Assembly (NCBI GenBank): GCA_033439795.1
Contig: JAUTDP010000018.1
Location: 62,001-126,000, forward strand
DNA: 64,000 bases
Source: Sordaria brevicollis
Lineage: Eukaryota > Ascomycota > Sordariomycetes > Sordariales > Sordariaceae
Direction: 5' to 3'
The position numbers were made by a program, and so were the translations under genes. Each line of letters starts with the position of its first letter. Within the stretch, counting starts at the first letter, position 1. The notes beneath the pieces were generated by a model, which had not been told where the DNA came from, ran no database searches, and was given only the letters and a program-made list of their open reading frames with translations. This document shows positions 42,240 through 54,440 of the stretch, piece after piece.

Positions 42240-45200
42240 AGGAGTATATTTATTTTAATTTCGGAAATTAGTTTGAATTTAAATTTGGGCATAATATTAA
42301 TTTCGTTTTCGATTCGGATTCTAATTCCGATTTTAATTCGATTTCATCTTTATTAAAATAATACTAAAGGCCTTCGGGCTTAATAAATTCTAATTCGATA
42401 ATAAATTCTTAATTTTATTCGCGTTCTTTTTTAGTATTTTAGCGGGTCTAGATTTATTTTACTTTTAATTTTCGCGTTTATTTTTATATAGAAAATAGAT
42501 ATTCGTTAATTTAAATTTCTTTAAGGACTTATAAACCGTTAATAATATTAAAATTATCGAATTCTTTATATTTTTTATTAGGATTAAAGAATATACCGTT
42601 TCGGCGAATAAATTTCTTAATATTTTTAAAAGAAATTAACTTCTTAAAACGAATTCCGTCTAATTAAATATAATAATAAATATTTCCGTTAATAATATTA
42701 ACGATTTTATAAGGACCTTTTTATTTATAATTTAATTTTTTAATAATATTTATATTAATTCCCCGAATATTATTATAAATAAGGATAAAATCTCTAACGT
42801 TAATAATAGAATTTTTCGGTTTTATTTTATAAAAATCAATAGAATTTCTTTACGCGGTAACTTTCCTCCTAATATTGGCAACCTTCTCGGCCGCCTATTA
42901 AAAGCGGTACTTAATATTATAATATATTTAAACGATAATAGCGATTAATTCATTTATTATATATTTTTTTAAATACTTCTCCTATTTAATTAACTTCTAA
43001 GATAGATAATCGAATTTAATAAGTATAATAGGATTATAATTATAAATTAATTAAAAGGGAATAAATTTATAATTATTGCGGATAGTAGTATAATTAATAA
43101 AAAGGATATAAGGGAATAAATCCTTCTATCCTTTATTAATTCCCTTTATTAATTTGGTTAATACTATAATAATTATTAAATACCCTTATTTATTAATTTT
43201 ATTAATTCGGTAATTATAAAGCGCTATTCGTATTAATAGGATTTAAAGGTTATTAAATATTTCGGTAAATTCTCCTTAAAATTCAGAACCATTATTAATA
43301 AAAATATTAAAAGGATATCTTTAATATAAAAACACTTTTTAAAGGAAAATAGTAATATATTTTAACGTTAATATTAAAAGAATTTTTATTTCTATATAAT
43401 TTATTAAATTATTTTTAATTTTAATTAACGTTTATTATTTTCCCTTTCCGCTTAGTAAGTATTAAACGTCTAAAATTTATTAGTTAAAAGGTTAAAGAAT
43501 TGGAAATAATTATTTATACCTATCTTTATAACGCTTTGGAGCGTATATTTAATAAATAATATAATTACGGATTATATTTTCGACCTAAATATATATTTTA
43601 TATTAATAATAATATTTAATAATCCGTCTATAAATTCCTTCCCTTCTTTAATAACCGGCTTCATTATAATAATATTATATAATTAATTCCTATTATATCT
43701 TATTATTAATTAAAAAATGAAGGTAAATACGTTTATAAATTATTTATAATTAAAACTTTCGATAGTAAATAAAATATTTAAAAGCGTTTTTTTTAAAGAT
43801 TTGCTATATAATAAATATTTTATTATATTATACGGGAATATAGAGTGAAAGTAAATAACGAACTATATTTTCCGAATAATTAAAATATTTATCGAATAAA
43901 ATCCGCTCCCCTTTTATATATTTCTTAGTAAAAAGATAATAAATCTAGGCGTCGATAAAATCGTTAATATTTCCCTTAAAGCGTTTCTCTTTCAAATTAT
44001 TTTTTTTAAAGGGTTTCCGCGAAAAGCCGTCAATTACGGTATTCTTAATTCCGGGGATATACTTTACGTTAAAATCGAAATATTTTATTTAAATAATCTA
44101 TTATATAAAAAGGGTATTTAGAATATTGCTTACCGCGCTATTAAATTAATAAATAAAGATTTAAATATTTATTTCAATAATAAAATATATACCGAAAAAT
44201 TAACGTCTTAATCGTTTAAAAATATAGAATAAATTACGAAATTTTCGTTTAATAATATTATAACGAATTTCGGCCGGTAATTAAATACCGCTTTTAAATT
44301 TATAAAAATATTGTTTTTTATCGAGGCTAAATTATTTAATAACCGTTCCTTATCCTTTAATATAAATATCGGTAATAAAATAAATAATTATTTTATTATT
44401 ATTATAGACGAAGGTTATAAAGATTAGAGCGGTAATAATTTTATACTAAAAATATTCTATAGTAAATTATTGATTTTCTATTTATATTAATTTAATTCCT
44501 TTTTTTATAATAATATATAATAGAATAGCGATAATTCTAAAATCTTTAATCTAAATCCGGTAATAATTAATAATATTTAAAAAAATTCGAGGTTCTTCAA
44601 ATTCTTTTCTTCGGGGTTTAGCTTTTCTAATAATATAATAAATTTATTCGCAAATTTTTCTAATTTTAATTTTATTTAAAGATTTGCCTTCAAGATTATA
44701 AATATAATTAATTAAAATTACTTCTCGTTTATACTATTAGGATTTGGCTATAGTAATTATTCCGCTAATAAATTTAACGTTTAATAGTATTCTATCGATA
44801 TTAATAAAATATTTGTAAATAAAGCGTCGAATTCCTTTATTATTAATTAATTCGTCGTTATATTAATTTTTTAAACCTTTAATATAAATATTATTAAAAT
44901 AAGGTTAGTATACTTTAGGGATTAAATTATAAAGGATTTTAATTATTACCTTTATAAATTAAGCGATTAAATTAATTCCTCCCTAAAGTAACGTTATTAT
45001 ACGGAATAGATTAAAAAGTATTAAAAATATTATTAAATCCCGATTTTCTTTATTAAATTAAACTTTATCGTATTTTAAAAATAAATTTAATAAAAAAAGA
45101 ATTTTATACTTAATAAAATCTTCGTTAAAAAATTCGTATCTTAGGGGTATATTAATATTACGGATAATTATTTTCTAATTTTTTAAGCGTTATTAATTAA

Positions 45201-45300
45201 TTAGAGTTTTTTATTTTTCTTTTAAACGAAAAACCAATTATTCTAATAAAAAATATAATTCTCTTTTAAAATTCCGCGCTAAATATATTCTTTAAGTAAA
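42240..45300 (-). pseudogene. Outer Gypsy pol (RT, RNase H, integrase)
   Basis: Minus-strand reading through stops. RT starts near 45240 with NWFFV.KKN.KL.LIN.A, a Gypsy signature. The active site reads YFNNIYIKG near 44890, from the FDDIxIKGP type seen in a distinct fungal Gypsy lineage. The integrase C-terminal beta barrel is at about 42650-42870: RDFILIYNN..., LNYK.KGPYKIVNIINGN, then LDGIRFKK. The tail to 42240 is Glu/Ser-rich. All losses are RIP-type. This lineage differs from the inner element: no chromodomain was seen and the RT box is different. Confidence 0.82.
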
Positions 45301-48300
45301 TTATAAACTTTTTTATATAAAGCCTATAGAATAGGAATTACTTTCGTTTACTAAATTGAATAAGTAACCGTTTTAATTTTTTATTTTTCTATTATATCTT
45401 TATAAATAAAATTATATTTAAAAAATTCTTAAATAAGGGCCTTTTTATAATTAAAAAATATATAAGTAAAAAATTCGATTTTAATTTCGTTAAATAATTC
45501 ATTCTTCTTTAAAATTTATTAAAGTCTTTTAAACGTTAATTAGGAACCTTTAATTAATTCCATTAATTGTAGAATAATATATTTATCTTATTTAAATAGA
45601 AAATTATTTAATTATTTTTAAATTTTATACCGGACTTCCTCGAATTTCCGTTTCTTTTAATTAAAGTTACTACCGGGTTTAAAACTATCCGAAAGCGTAT
45701 TATTAATTAATTTTATTTTCTAAACGATTCTTTTATATAAAATATTAATTTAAATAAACGGAAAAGAGCTTCGTAATAACGTAAAAGAAAATAAATTAAC
45801 GAAGGACGGAATATCCTTTATTTTTTTAAATTTCGGGATTTTCTTCCTTTAATTCTTAGCATTCTTAATTATTAATCTTCGTAATTCCTGAAAAAAACTT
45901 CTCCGGATCTTTTTCCTTATTCGGTTTTATATTACTTTATTTTCCAATTATTATTTTACTAGCAATTAATTCTTTAGAGGATTATTTATATTCTTCTTTT
46001 AATATTTTAAATTAATTTCTTTAATTAATCGAAAATAATCGGATAATATTTCCTTATTATACCTTTTACTATATAATAAAGCGATAATAGTATTTATAGC
46101 TTCCTTTTCTAAAGAAAAGTAATTTTTATTATCCTTATTAATTTTAATACCTTTTATAAATCTCTTATTATTTTCTTTTAAATTTATTTTAATAAATTTA
46201 TAAAGCGATTTATTTATTAGAATAGATTTTTAAATATTATTTATAATAATAGGGTAAATAATTATAATAGGGGAATTAAACCCGCTACCCGAAGGCGTTT
46301 ATTTATTCTTTAATAATAAAAAGAATATTAATTCTTATTCTTCCTATAATAAAGTAAATACGAATAATTCTAACGTTAATATAATTTATTATAATACTAA
46401 TATTTTTAATAAACGGAAGATTAAACAAAATTTTATAACGAAGGAATTAATTCCGAATAATTATAAAATATATTTTCCGACCTTTATCGAATAAGAAAAT
46501 ATCTTTTATTATTTTACTTTCAAATTATACCCTTCTACTATTAAAATTAATATTAATAATCGTATAATTTATATTATTAAAATTAAATTTATCGATTAAA
46601 TTAGTAAATATAATATTAATTTCTATACCGCTATTTAAAAGAATTATAACCTTCTTACTACTTTTAAATTTAATATTAATTATTAATATAAAAAAATTCT
46701 ATATATACGTAACCTCCTTATTAAATAGTAATTTTTCGCTATAAAATATAGTTTAAAAATCCTCTTTATAAATTCGAATTAATTCATCTTTAAATACCGT
46801 TTTAAGATTTATAATTTAATAATAGGATTAATATATTTATATAATAAGGATATCGTTAAACCTCTTCTTCTAATCCTTATATAAGGGCTCTTTAAATATT
46901 ATAATAACGGTATTAATTTATAAATTATATAAATGGAATTAATTAATTTCTAAGCTATTATTTTTAATAGTATTATTATTATATATTAATTAAAGGGCTT
47001 CCTTAAAGGCCTTTTAATAGTACTTAAAGTTAATTAATTCTTTAAATAATTAACCGGATTTGGGAATAACCGTAATTATATTTTCGAAAGTAATCTATAA
47101 TTTAATACTTATTATTTTACTAATAATTGGGTAATTTTCTTTAATTTAAATAATTTTATAATTTATATAATTTTTAAAACTATTAAAATCCTTAGGTTTA
47201 AAAATGGATTTATTAATTAAAAGTTTTTAAATTTTAATTGGAAATTCGTCTATAGGTTTTAGCGATTTAATAACGGTAGTAAAAATTAATTTTAATTAAA
47301 GAGTTGGCTTAAATACGGTTTTAATTATTATTATTCGTACGTTTTTTTAATCCGTTATATCCTCTATATAAAGGTTAAAATTTAGCCTTTTTACGGGTAG
47401 TAATTATAACTTCTCTTTTCGATTTATATTAAAAGGGGGTTTATAAAAAATTATTAATCTTCCCTACGTTTAAGTAAGCGTAATAATAATTTCCTTCTTT
47501 ATAATTTACTTTAGGATTTAAAATATTAAAAAAAATTTTTAAATAAAAGGAGGAAAAGACGCTAAATATAGACTAATTAAGCTATAATTAATTTAGAAAG
47601 ATAATTCGTTAATTAAAATTATATTATTTTAAGGATTAATTCGGCGACGATTTTAAACCTTTTGCTATTTTTATTAATATTCTAATTCTAAGAAATTAAA
47701 ATTAAGGGTAAACCTATTAAAATAAATTTTAATTTCCTATTCCCGGAATTTATTATATTTGGGGTATTCGTTATAATAAATTATACGGGATTTAAATATA
47801 TTTTTAAAATAATTTATACGAAAAGTAGTAGAAATTATATCGTTTGGAATATATTATATTAATTTAATATTACTTTTTAAATAGAATTACTATTTACGGC
47901 CTTATTCCTTATTAGCCTTAATTTAATAAATCTATCTTTTATTTATATAATAATCCTTATCTTTATATTAATATTAAATATAGCTAAATTATTTATACTA
48001 ATAGTAGGTTATATTTTCCGTTAATTGAATTTATTTAATCGATTATATTATTATAATATTAACCTAAGGAGTATAATTACTCTTAAAGAGATTTTAGAAA
48101 TAATTTTCAAAATTTTTAATTTATTAATTCGCTACTTTAATATAAATAATCTATATATTTTAAAAATTTTTAATTAAGGCGTTTATAGTAATAGATTCTT
48201 TAATAATTTCCTATTTAACGGTTGTAATCTTTTTTTTATTAGAATCCTTCTTGCTATTAGAGGTTTTAATTTTAATAGTAATAGTTTTCTTTATTACTTT

Positions 48301-50050
48301 ATTATCTTTATCGCTATCGTTATCGCTAAAGGAATTAAAAGAGCTATTAGAATTGGAGTTGGAATCGTTATCTTCCCTTCGATAATAAGTAATAATTTAA
48401 TTAAAAAACTTTATAGAAAAATTAATTTATATTATTTTAGAAAACTTATTTTTATCCTTACCGAAATAAATAATAAAATTAATATAGTAATAATAAAGTA
48501 ATTTCTTATAGAAGCGTTTAATTACCAACCTCTCGATAGTTTTTTAATTAATCTATTTTTACCGAATTAATAATTAATAATATTTGAGAATAATATTATT
48601 AACGGCTTTTTTATTATTTTTAATACGTTTACGGTAGAAATCCTAGAGTTTATTTATATTAGAATTTATCTATTTAAGGTCGTAAATATAATAAATAATA
48701 CGGAATTTATTATAAAATTTTATTTATATAATAGGCTCGTTCTCTTTCTTAATAGAATGGATAATACCCTTAATAATATTTTGGAATTAGGGCTTATATT
48801 ATCGGTATTATATATTAATTTTTTCTTCGTTATTACGCTATTTAACGAAATTCGTTCTATCCTCGAAATTGAAAAAGAATTTAATAATATTCTTATCTCT
48901 AAACTTCTTCTTAAAATTAAAATCCTTCGAAAAATATATAGGGAACGTCGTAATTATTTAATTCAAAGCGGGGTTAAAATTCTATTATTAATTTTAACTA
49001 TTACTATTTTTATTCTCGGAATAAATTTAATAATTAGAAATTTAACTAAAATTCATTATATTTAAGGGGGAAAAGGGTAAAAAATATATAGGAAATATAG
49101 GGGGAAATAAATAAAAAAGCGAAGAAATAAATACGGAAAAAGGATTAATAAATATAATAAGTAAATTAATTATTAATTAAGAATTATTATAAATAGAAAT
49201 TATTAACTTTAATATTAATATTAACGAATATTTTATTAATTTATTATTAATAAAGAATATAAAATAATAAAAAGTATTCGGGGGGAATTTCTTATTAAAT
49301 AAACGTTAATATAAAGTACCGTTATATCCTTATACGAAATTTAGCCTTTTACCGGTAGAGGATAAATTATATTTTAATTAATATCGGATAATACAATATA
49401 TATTAAATTCAATTAAATAAATTACTATATATTAAAGTAAGGGGGTTTAAAACTATTAAATAAATATATTATATCCTAAAAATTCTAACGATGCGTATTA
49501 AAATAAAATTCTTAAATTTATTAAATAAATATCTTATATATTCGAAACCCCAACGCCGGTTACTATTCGCTTATATATACTTTTCTACCGAATTTATATA
49601 AAATATTAATTTAATATTAAAATCGGGACGAGGTTTCTAATTTAATAATAATATTTACTTTAATCATTGGCCTCGGAGCCGGGAATTTATTATCAAATCC
49701 TTAACTAATCGGTTATCGTTCGCTTAATATTGAAAATTATAAGTCTTTTAAATTTATAATTTATTTTTAATTTTATTTTTAAGGACGCTTTTATAGCGTA
49801 TAATAATTAGTATTAAAAGGGTTATAATTATATTTACGCTTATCCTATATATTATTTCATTTCTATAGCGAATTCTATAATATATTTAGGATAATATATT
49901 TTTAATTCTATTTCGATATTTATTCTTTATTATTTTTTTCTTATAATTGTTGGATTATTAAACTTCTTAGTCTTATTGTTTTAAAGTATTAAATCCGCTT
50001 TAACTAATTTAATTAGAAATTTAAAATTCAATTTCGTCCTTATTATTATT
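45301..50050 (-). pseudogene. Outer Gypsy 5' region: gag/protease remnants
   Basis: By position this is the leader, gag and protease of the outer element on the minus strand. RIP is too dense to read domains. A plus-strand frame at 48757-49065 is antisense and not considered real. Confidence 0.45.
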
Positions 50051-50673
50051 TAAAATAGGGAAGAAAAATAACTTTAAATAATTATTACTATTATAATAAT
50101 TAAAAAAAGAACTATATTAAAAACTTCTAATAAGATTAAAAGAGTAAAGAGAAGAGTAAATTTATAGGGGAGAAAAGAATAATTTAATAATAGGAATATT
50201 TTTTTCGATTTAATTGTATTTTTTCTTTTACCTATTATAAAAATAAAGTTAGGAAATTTTAAAGATTTAATTAAGGAGTTAATTTTTACTAAATTGAAGA
50301 AAATTTTTATCTCAAAAATTAAATAAAGTCTAATTATTATTCTAATAAAGGTTGTTTAACCTTCCTTCTTTTCTTTCTAATTACCCTTTTCTCCTTTTAT
50401 TCTTTTAGAACTTTCCTTCTTTCTATATAAAAGTCCGAAATTTATTCTACAACTTTCTTTCTTAATTTACTCAATATACTATTATTATATTTCCTTCAAA
50501 TCAATTCATTATAATGCATCTTTGTCCTGTACCTCTTTTTTCAGATTATGACCAGGGAAAATCCCTGGAAGAATTCCTCTAGAATGAAAAACTACGAAAA
50601 ATTTTCGAAAAAATTCGGAAAAAATCTGCTGTCTAACCGTGTACCCTTGTACCTGTTTATCCGCCCCATCTCA
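50051..50673 (-). repeat. Outer Gypsy LTR, right (5' LTR)
   Basis: 623 bp, same length as 29850-30472. Its last 170 bases (about 50500-50673) keep many CpA/TpG dinucleotides that are TpA in the left copy; its first part is more mutated than the left copy. Confidence 0.93.
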
Positions 50674-51530
50674 TTATATAGTTTTAAAATTACGAAATTT
50701 TAATATTAGGGCTATTAATAGGGTAAAATCTATATATAGGGTAATTAAACGGTTCTTTAAAAACCGATTAACTAATTTAAACTAATTCTATAAATATATT
50801 CGCTCTATTTACGCTATTTAAAGGGAATAGTTTACTATATAGTTTATAGAAGTATAGTAGAATTTTATCCCTAAATATAAAATAGTTCTAATATTCGAAA
50901 ATTTACTAGCAAAATTAAAATTTATATTTATAATATTAATTTGGAAATAATATCGGTATATTTATAACGATTAGTAAAAGAATAATTTCGAATTAAAGGT
51001 AAATTTATATAAAGAATATATTAACGCTTTTATTATATAATATAACTTACTTTATAAATACCTATTATTAAATTTAATTTAATAAATCCCTTTAAAACGG
51101 TTACGTATTATTAACGTAAATTAATACTAATAATTAATACTTAATAATAGTAATAATTTAAATAAATAAAAAAGATATAATTTTAATAAATTTTATACCC
51201 TATTTTTTTATCCACTTTATTAATTAATATTTATATAATTATATTAAACCCAATCCCCCTCCCTAACCGCCGCCGCCTACGTTAAAACGCGTTATTTAAG
51301 GCTACAGTTAATAACTACCTTATTAGTAAAATTACCCGTAACCGGCTAAATTTAAAAGTATACGAACCGTTTAATATTAGTAATCCCCCCCTTCTATTTA
51401 TAAGAGAGCTAATAAATCTAAACCGGTATAATAACGTACGTATACCCTTTTACAACGAACCACCCAAACTAATATAAAAGCGCCATAGCGGAAGAAAAAG
51501 GGGGATATAACGAAGGATATAATAAAATCC
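50674..51530 (+). pseudogene. MULE transposase, 3' part (RIP-disabled)
   Basis: Plus-strand frame resuming beyond the outer Gypsy: RFFKNRLTNLN.FYKYIRSIY near 50750-50820, and a better preserved basic/proline-rich end from about 51240 (NPIPLPNRRRLR, then FNISNPPLLFIRELINLNR, RKRGI) to about 51530. It matches the expected position of a MULE transposase C-terminus. I did not identify a zinc finger. Exact end uncertain. Confidence 0.65.
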
Positions 51531-52404
51531 CCTAATTATAAATTAAACTCCTACTCCCTAACTTATTTAACTCCTACCGCCTTCGTAAATATAGGGATAA
51601 AGGCTAAGGCGCGTTTTAATATTAACGCCCCTATAATAGTTTCTAATTCCCCCCCCCTTTAGTACTCTTAATTTTTATACCCAAAACTTTTTTTTTTAAT
51701 TAATACCTATATTAAATTAATAAACAAATTAATAAATAATTAAATAATTATTTATATTAAATTTAGGGAACGTTCGCTAGAATTAATATAGGGATTATTT
51801 ATTATTTACTATTAAATTAAGTAATTTTATATAAATATATATAAAAGAGAATACATTATACGTAGAATAATTAACGTATTTTTATAGTAGTATTATAAAT
51901 AATTTTATAATATAAATACCCCTTAAAATTAATAACCTTCCTCCTTCCTTTAACCAACTTCCTCCTCCCTTAAATTAATTATAATAAGGCTCGTAGGGTT
52001 TTATTATATTACAAACGTAATATAATTACCCCCTTCGAACTATAAAACTACTTCTAATATTAATATAGAAGTAAGGAAAAAAAAGAGGAAGATAAACGCT
52101 AAGCGAATTAAATAAGCGGGTATATTTTTAACCGCCTTTTTAATAAAATAGATTACTAATTAAATATTAAAATTAGGGTAAGTACGTACGTATATAACCG
52201 CCGCTAACGTAATATTAAGGGAATTAATTATAGTAGCAAAAATTGTATTAATTACTTTAGTAAATAAATAATCGATTATTTTAGGGTTTTTGAATAGCTT
52301 TATATAAAGTATAATATCGATTTAGTAATTACGCTAGCGCTGTGCGTTATAATTATACGCTATAGACCGCTGGGCGCCAACGCTATGTACAATGTACAGG
52401 GGTC
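51531..52404. other. MULE 3' non-coding region
   Basis: RIP-mutated sequence between the transposase end and the right inverted repeat. GC content and CpA/TpG recover in the last 70-80 bases before 52405. No gene seen. Confidence 0.6.
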
Positions 52405-52471
52405 GCTGACACTTATAAGTAGGGAAAGTCTTGCCGACTAAGAGATGGGGTCTTGCCCGTTAAAGTTTCCG
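52405..52471 (-). repeat. MULE terminal inverted repeat, right
   Basis: Reverse complement matches 27670-27736: 50 identical bases from the outer end, then four transitions in 17 bases. Confidence 0.95.
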
Positions 52472-52480
52472 ATGTTAAAA
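52472..52480. repeat. MULE target-site duplication, right copy
   Basis: ATGTTAAAA, identical to 27661-27669. Confidence 0.93.
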
Positions 52481-52986
52481 AGGTTGGCATTATCAGATGC
52501 GTTCTCTGATTGGCTAAACCATCCATATCCGGCAGGCATCTAATCCATGCCTGTGAAACGGGCAGCCTCCACCGGCAGCGCCAGGGGCATCCACAGGCGC
52601 ACCCACAGGCGCATCCACAGGGGCCGCAGTAGCACCCGTCCCCTGCCGCCGTGCTCCCGAGCTTCCAGAAAGTCGAATTCCAATTTCGGTCCAACATCGT
52701 CGCTTCCTTCATTCCCTCTTTCCTCTTCTTTGTTCGCTTCTTTTCAGTTCAGTTTCCACTGCTTGGCTTTGTCTCAAATGCTGGAGCTGCCACATTGCAC
52801 TAGTCGCTGTTCTAGGTCCTCTCGTTTCTAGCTCTCTACTAGCATCATCATTTTCCCCGGATCATCGACGTCAACTGTCTCATTCTTGTACAATCCCGAC
52901 CCGGCCTGTCATGCCTTGAAGGATGCCGCCCTGTTGATTCGGAACTGGAACTGGAACTGCCGCTGGAACTCACAAACACATTCGCT
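52481..52986 (+). promoter_or_regulatory. Promoter and 5' leader of the ZIP gene, truncated by the MULE
   Basis: About 500 bases separate the transposon's right edge from the ZIP start codon, so sequence originally further upstream now lies 25 kb away beyond the island. The stretch has GC-normal composition, CT-rich segments near 52700-52760 and a 12-bp tandem repeat at 52588-52623. No clear TATA box was found. Confidence 0.55.
52588..52623. repeat. Three 12-bp tandem repeats
   Basis: CATCCACAGGCG, CACCCACAGGCG, CATCCACAGGGG in succession, in the promoter or leader of the ZIP gene. Confidence 0.8.
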
Positions 52987-54440
52987 ATGAGTATGCTCCA
53001 GAACGGGGCGCGAGGTGAGTCTTCCATCTTGTCTGAAACCAATTGATCATTGCTAACCTCCAGCTTCTCTCCAGACCTTCCATGGTCCTCGATCCCGACC
53101 GACCTCCTTCGCGCCGAGCTTTCGAAACGAATGAACGATGGTGATGAGGACACACCCCGCCCTCAATGCGGCTCGGGAGAGAAGGGCGAATACAACACAG
53201 GGCTACATGTCTTTGCCCTCGTCTTGATCCTCCTTTTAAGTACCTTGTGTACGTTGAATCGACCTGTTTCCCCATGTTCCGGGTGCACCGGTACTGACTG
53301 TTTCGCGACATGACAGCGTGCGGATTTCCTCTCTTCTCGCGCCGAGCCATGAAAGGCAGCAAGCTACAACGAAAGATCATATTCTTCAGCCAGCACTTCG
53401 GCACAGGCGTGCTGATGGCCACCGCCTTCGTCCACCTACTCCCGACAGCCTTCATGTCCTTGACTGACCCTTGCCTGCCATACGTCTTCAGCGAAGGATA
53501 CAAACCGCTCGCCGGCTTGGTTGCCATGACTGCTGCCCTGGTGGTTGTCGCCCTCGAATCATACCTCACCACACGCGGCGCAGGCCACTCGCATTCGCAT
53601 AACGTGTTCGAAGACGACGAAGAAAGCAGTCACACGCACCATGACACTCAGCACGACTTTAAGGACAGTCCTGAACATATTGCGCTTCAGGATCGTGAAG
53701 TCACTCAAGGCCTCATGGGACGGCAGTCTCCCATTGCCAGCACCAGCGCCGACCCTTCGCCCTCCGGCCAAGCCCGAACTTCTCGAGACAATGATAGTGC
53801 TAACTCCCTCGATCCCGACTTGACCTTCGACGAGCTCCAACCGACGCCACATACCGATCACGACCAGCTTCTTGAGTGCGAAAACACCAGCTCCTATAGG
53901 ACAGGACTAAAGCCTGCAGTGGCTCCTGATGTGCCAAACCCCGAAGAACAGAAGCGCATGTTGTTGCAATGTTTGCTCCTCGAGGCCGGTATCCTGTTCC
54001 ATAGCGTCTTTATTGGAATGGCCTTGTCGGTCGCAACCGGGCCTCCGTTCATTGTGTTCCTGATCGCTATCGGCTTCCACCAAACATTCGAAGGCCTTGC
54101 CCTGGGCACGCGTATCGCCGCCATCCACTTCCCACGCTCTTCTCCGAGGCCATGGCTCATGGTGTTGGCATTCGGCACCACCACCCCCATTGGACAAGCT
54201 ATTGGATTGCTTATCCACACGTTCTACGACCCCATGAGCCAAACAGGCCTCCTTATGGTCGGCTTCATGAACGCCATCTCCAGCGGCCTTCTGCTGTTTG
54301 CGGGCTTGGTCCAGTTGCTCGCCGAGGATTTTCTTTCAGAAAAGAGTTACGCGACGCTTCATGGCCGGAAGAGGCTACATGCCTACTTCGCCGTAGTTGC
54401 GGGGGCTGGACTCATGTCTGCCGTCGGCGCTTTTGCTTGA
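52987..54440 (+). CDS. ZIP-family metal (zinc/iron) transporter
   Basis: Three exons: 52987-53014, 53075-53248 and 53317-54440. Introns are 60 bp (GTGAGT..CCAG, branch-like TGCTAAC) and 68 bp (GTACGT..ACAG). The spliced frame is 441 residues with about eight membrane helices. The first hydrophobic segment is LHVFALVLILLLST. A cytosolic variable loop between TM3 and TM4 carries His clusters (HSHSH and SHTHHDTQHD) expected to bind metal. TM4 has EAGILFHSVFIGMALS and TM5 has HQTFEGLALG, the ZIP pore motifs with conserved His and Glu. It should import divalent metal at the plasma membrane. The 9-residue first exon was placed by frame and splice sites and is the least certain part. Confidence 0.92.

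Larger units (their letters stand above)
29850..50673 (-). mobile_element. Outer Ty3/Gypsy LTR retrotransposon, RIP-mutated, host of an inner Gypsy
   Basis: Two 623-bp LTRs with TG..CA-type ends (TG and CA changed to TA in one copy each) bracket it, with a 4-base TTAT on each outer side. Without the inner element it is about 13.5 kb, long for a fungal Gypsy. pol reads on the minus strand: reverse transcriptase at about 44.6-45.3 kb (active-site FDDI now FNNI near 44890), integrase C-terminus at 42.6-43.0 kb. A purine-rich AAAAAGAAA next to the left LTR fits a minus-strand polypurine tract. A 4.2-kb block at 30473-34719 is outside gag-pol. Confidence 0.87.
27670..52471 (+). mobile_element. Mutator-like DNA transposon (MULE), RIP-mutated, carrying nested Gypsy elements
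   Basis: Bounded by inverted repeats of about 67 bp and a perfect 9-bp duplication. Removing the inserted Gypsy complex (29850-50673) leaves about 4.0 kb, a normal size for an autonomous MULE. The transposase is on the plus strand and split by the insertion (parts at about 28960-29849 and 50674-51530). Stop codons and D-to-N or Q-to-stop changes show it is dead. The class rests on three independent signs: 9-bp duplication, long inverted repeats, and a MULE-type DDE domain. It inserted between the CE15 and ZIP genes. The reconstructed empty site joins 27669 to 52481. Confidence 0.92.

Noticed and set aside
48757..49065. 102-residue plus-strand open frame in the RIP island
   Set aside because: It is antisense to the outer Gypsy gag region, made of Ile/Asn/Leu/Lys runs typical of AT-rich DNA, and resembles no protein.
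27670..52471. Giant cargo-carrying transposon interpretation
   Set aside because: The 24.8-kb size is explained by nested LTR elements; no host-like cargo genes were found, apart from the unresolved acidic frame.
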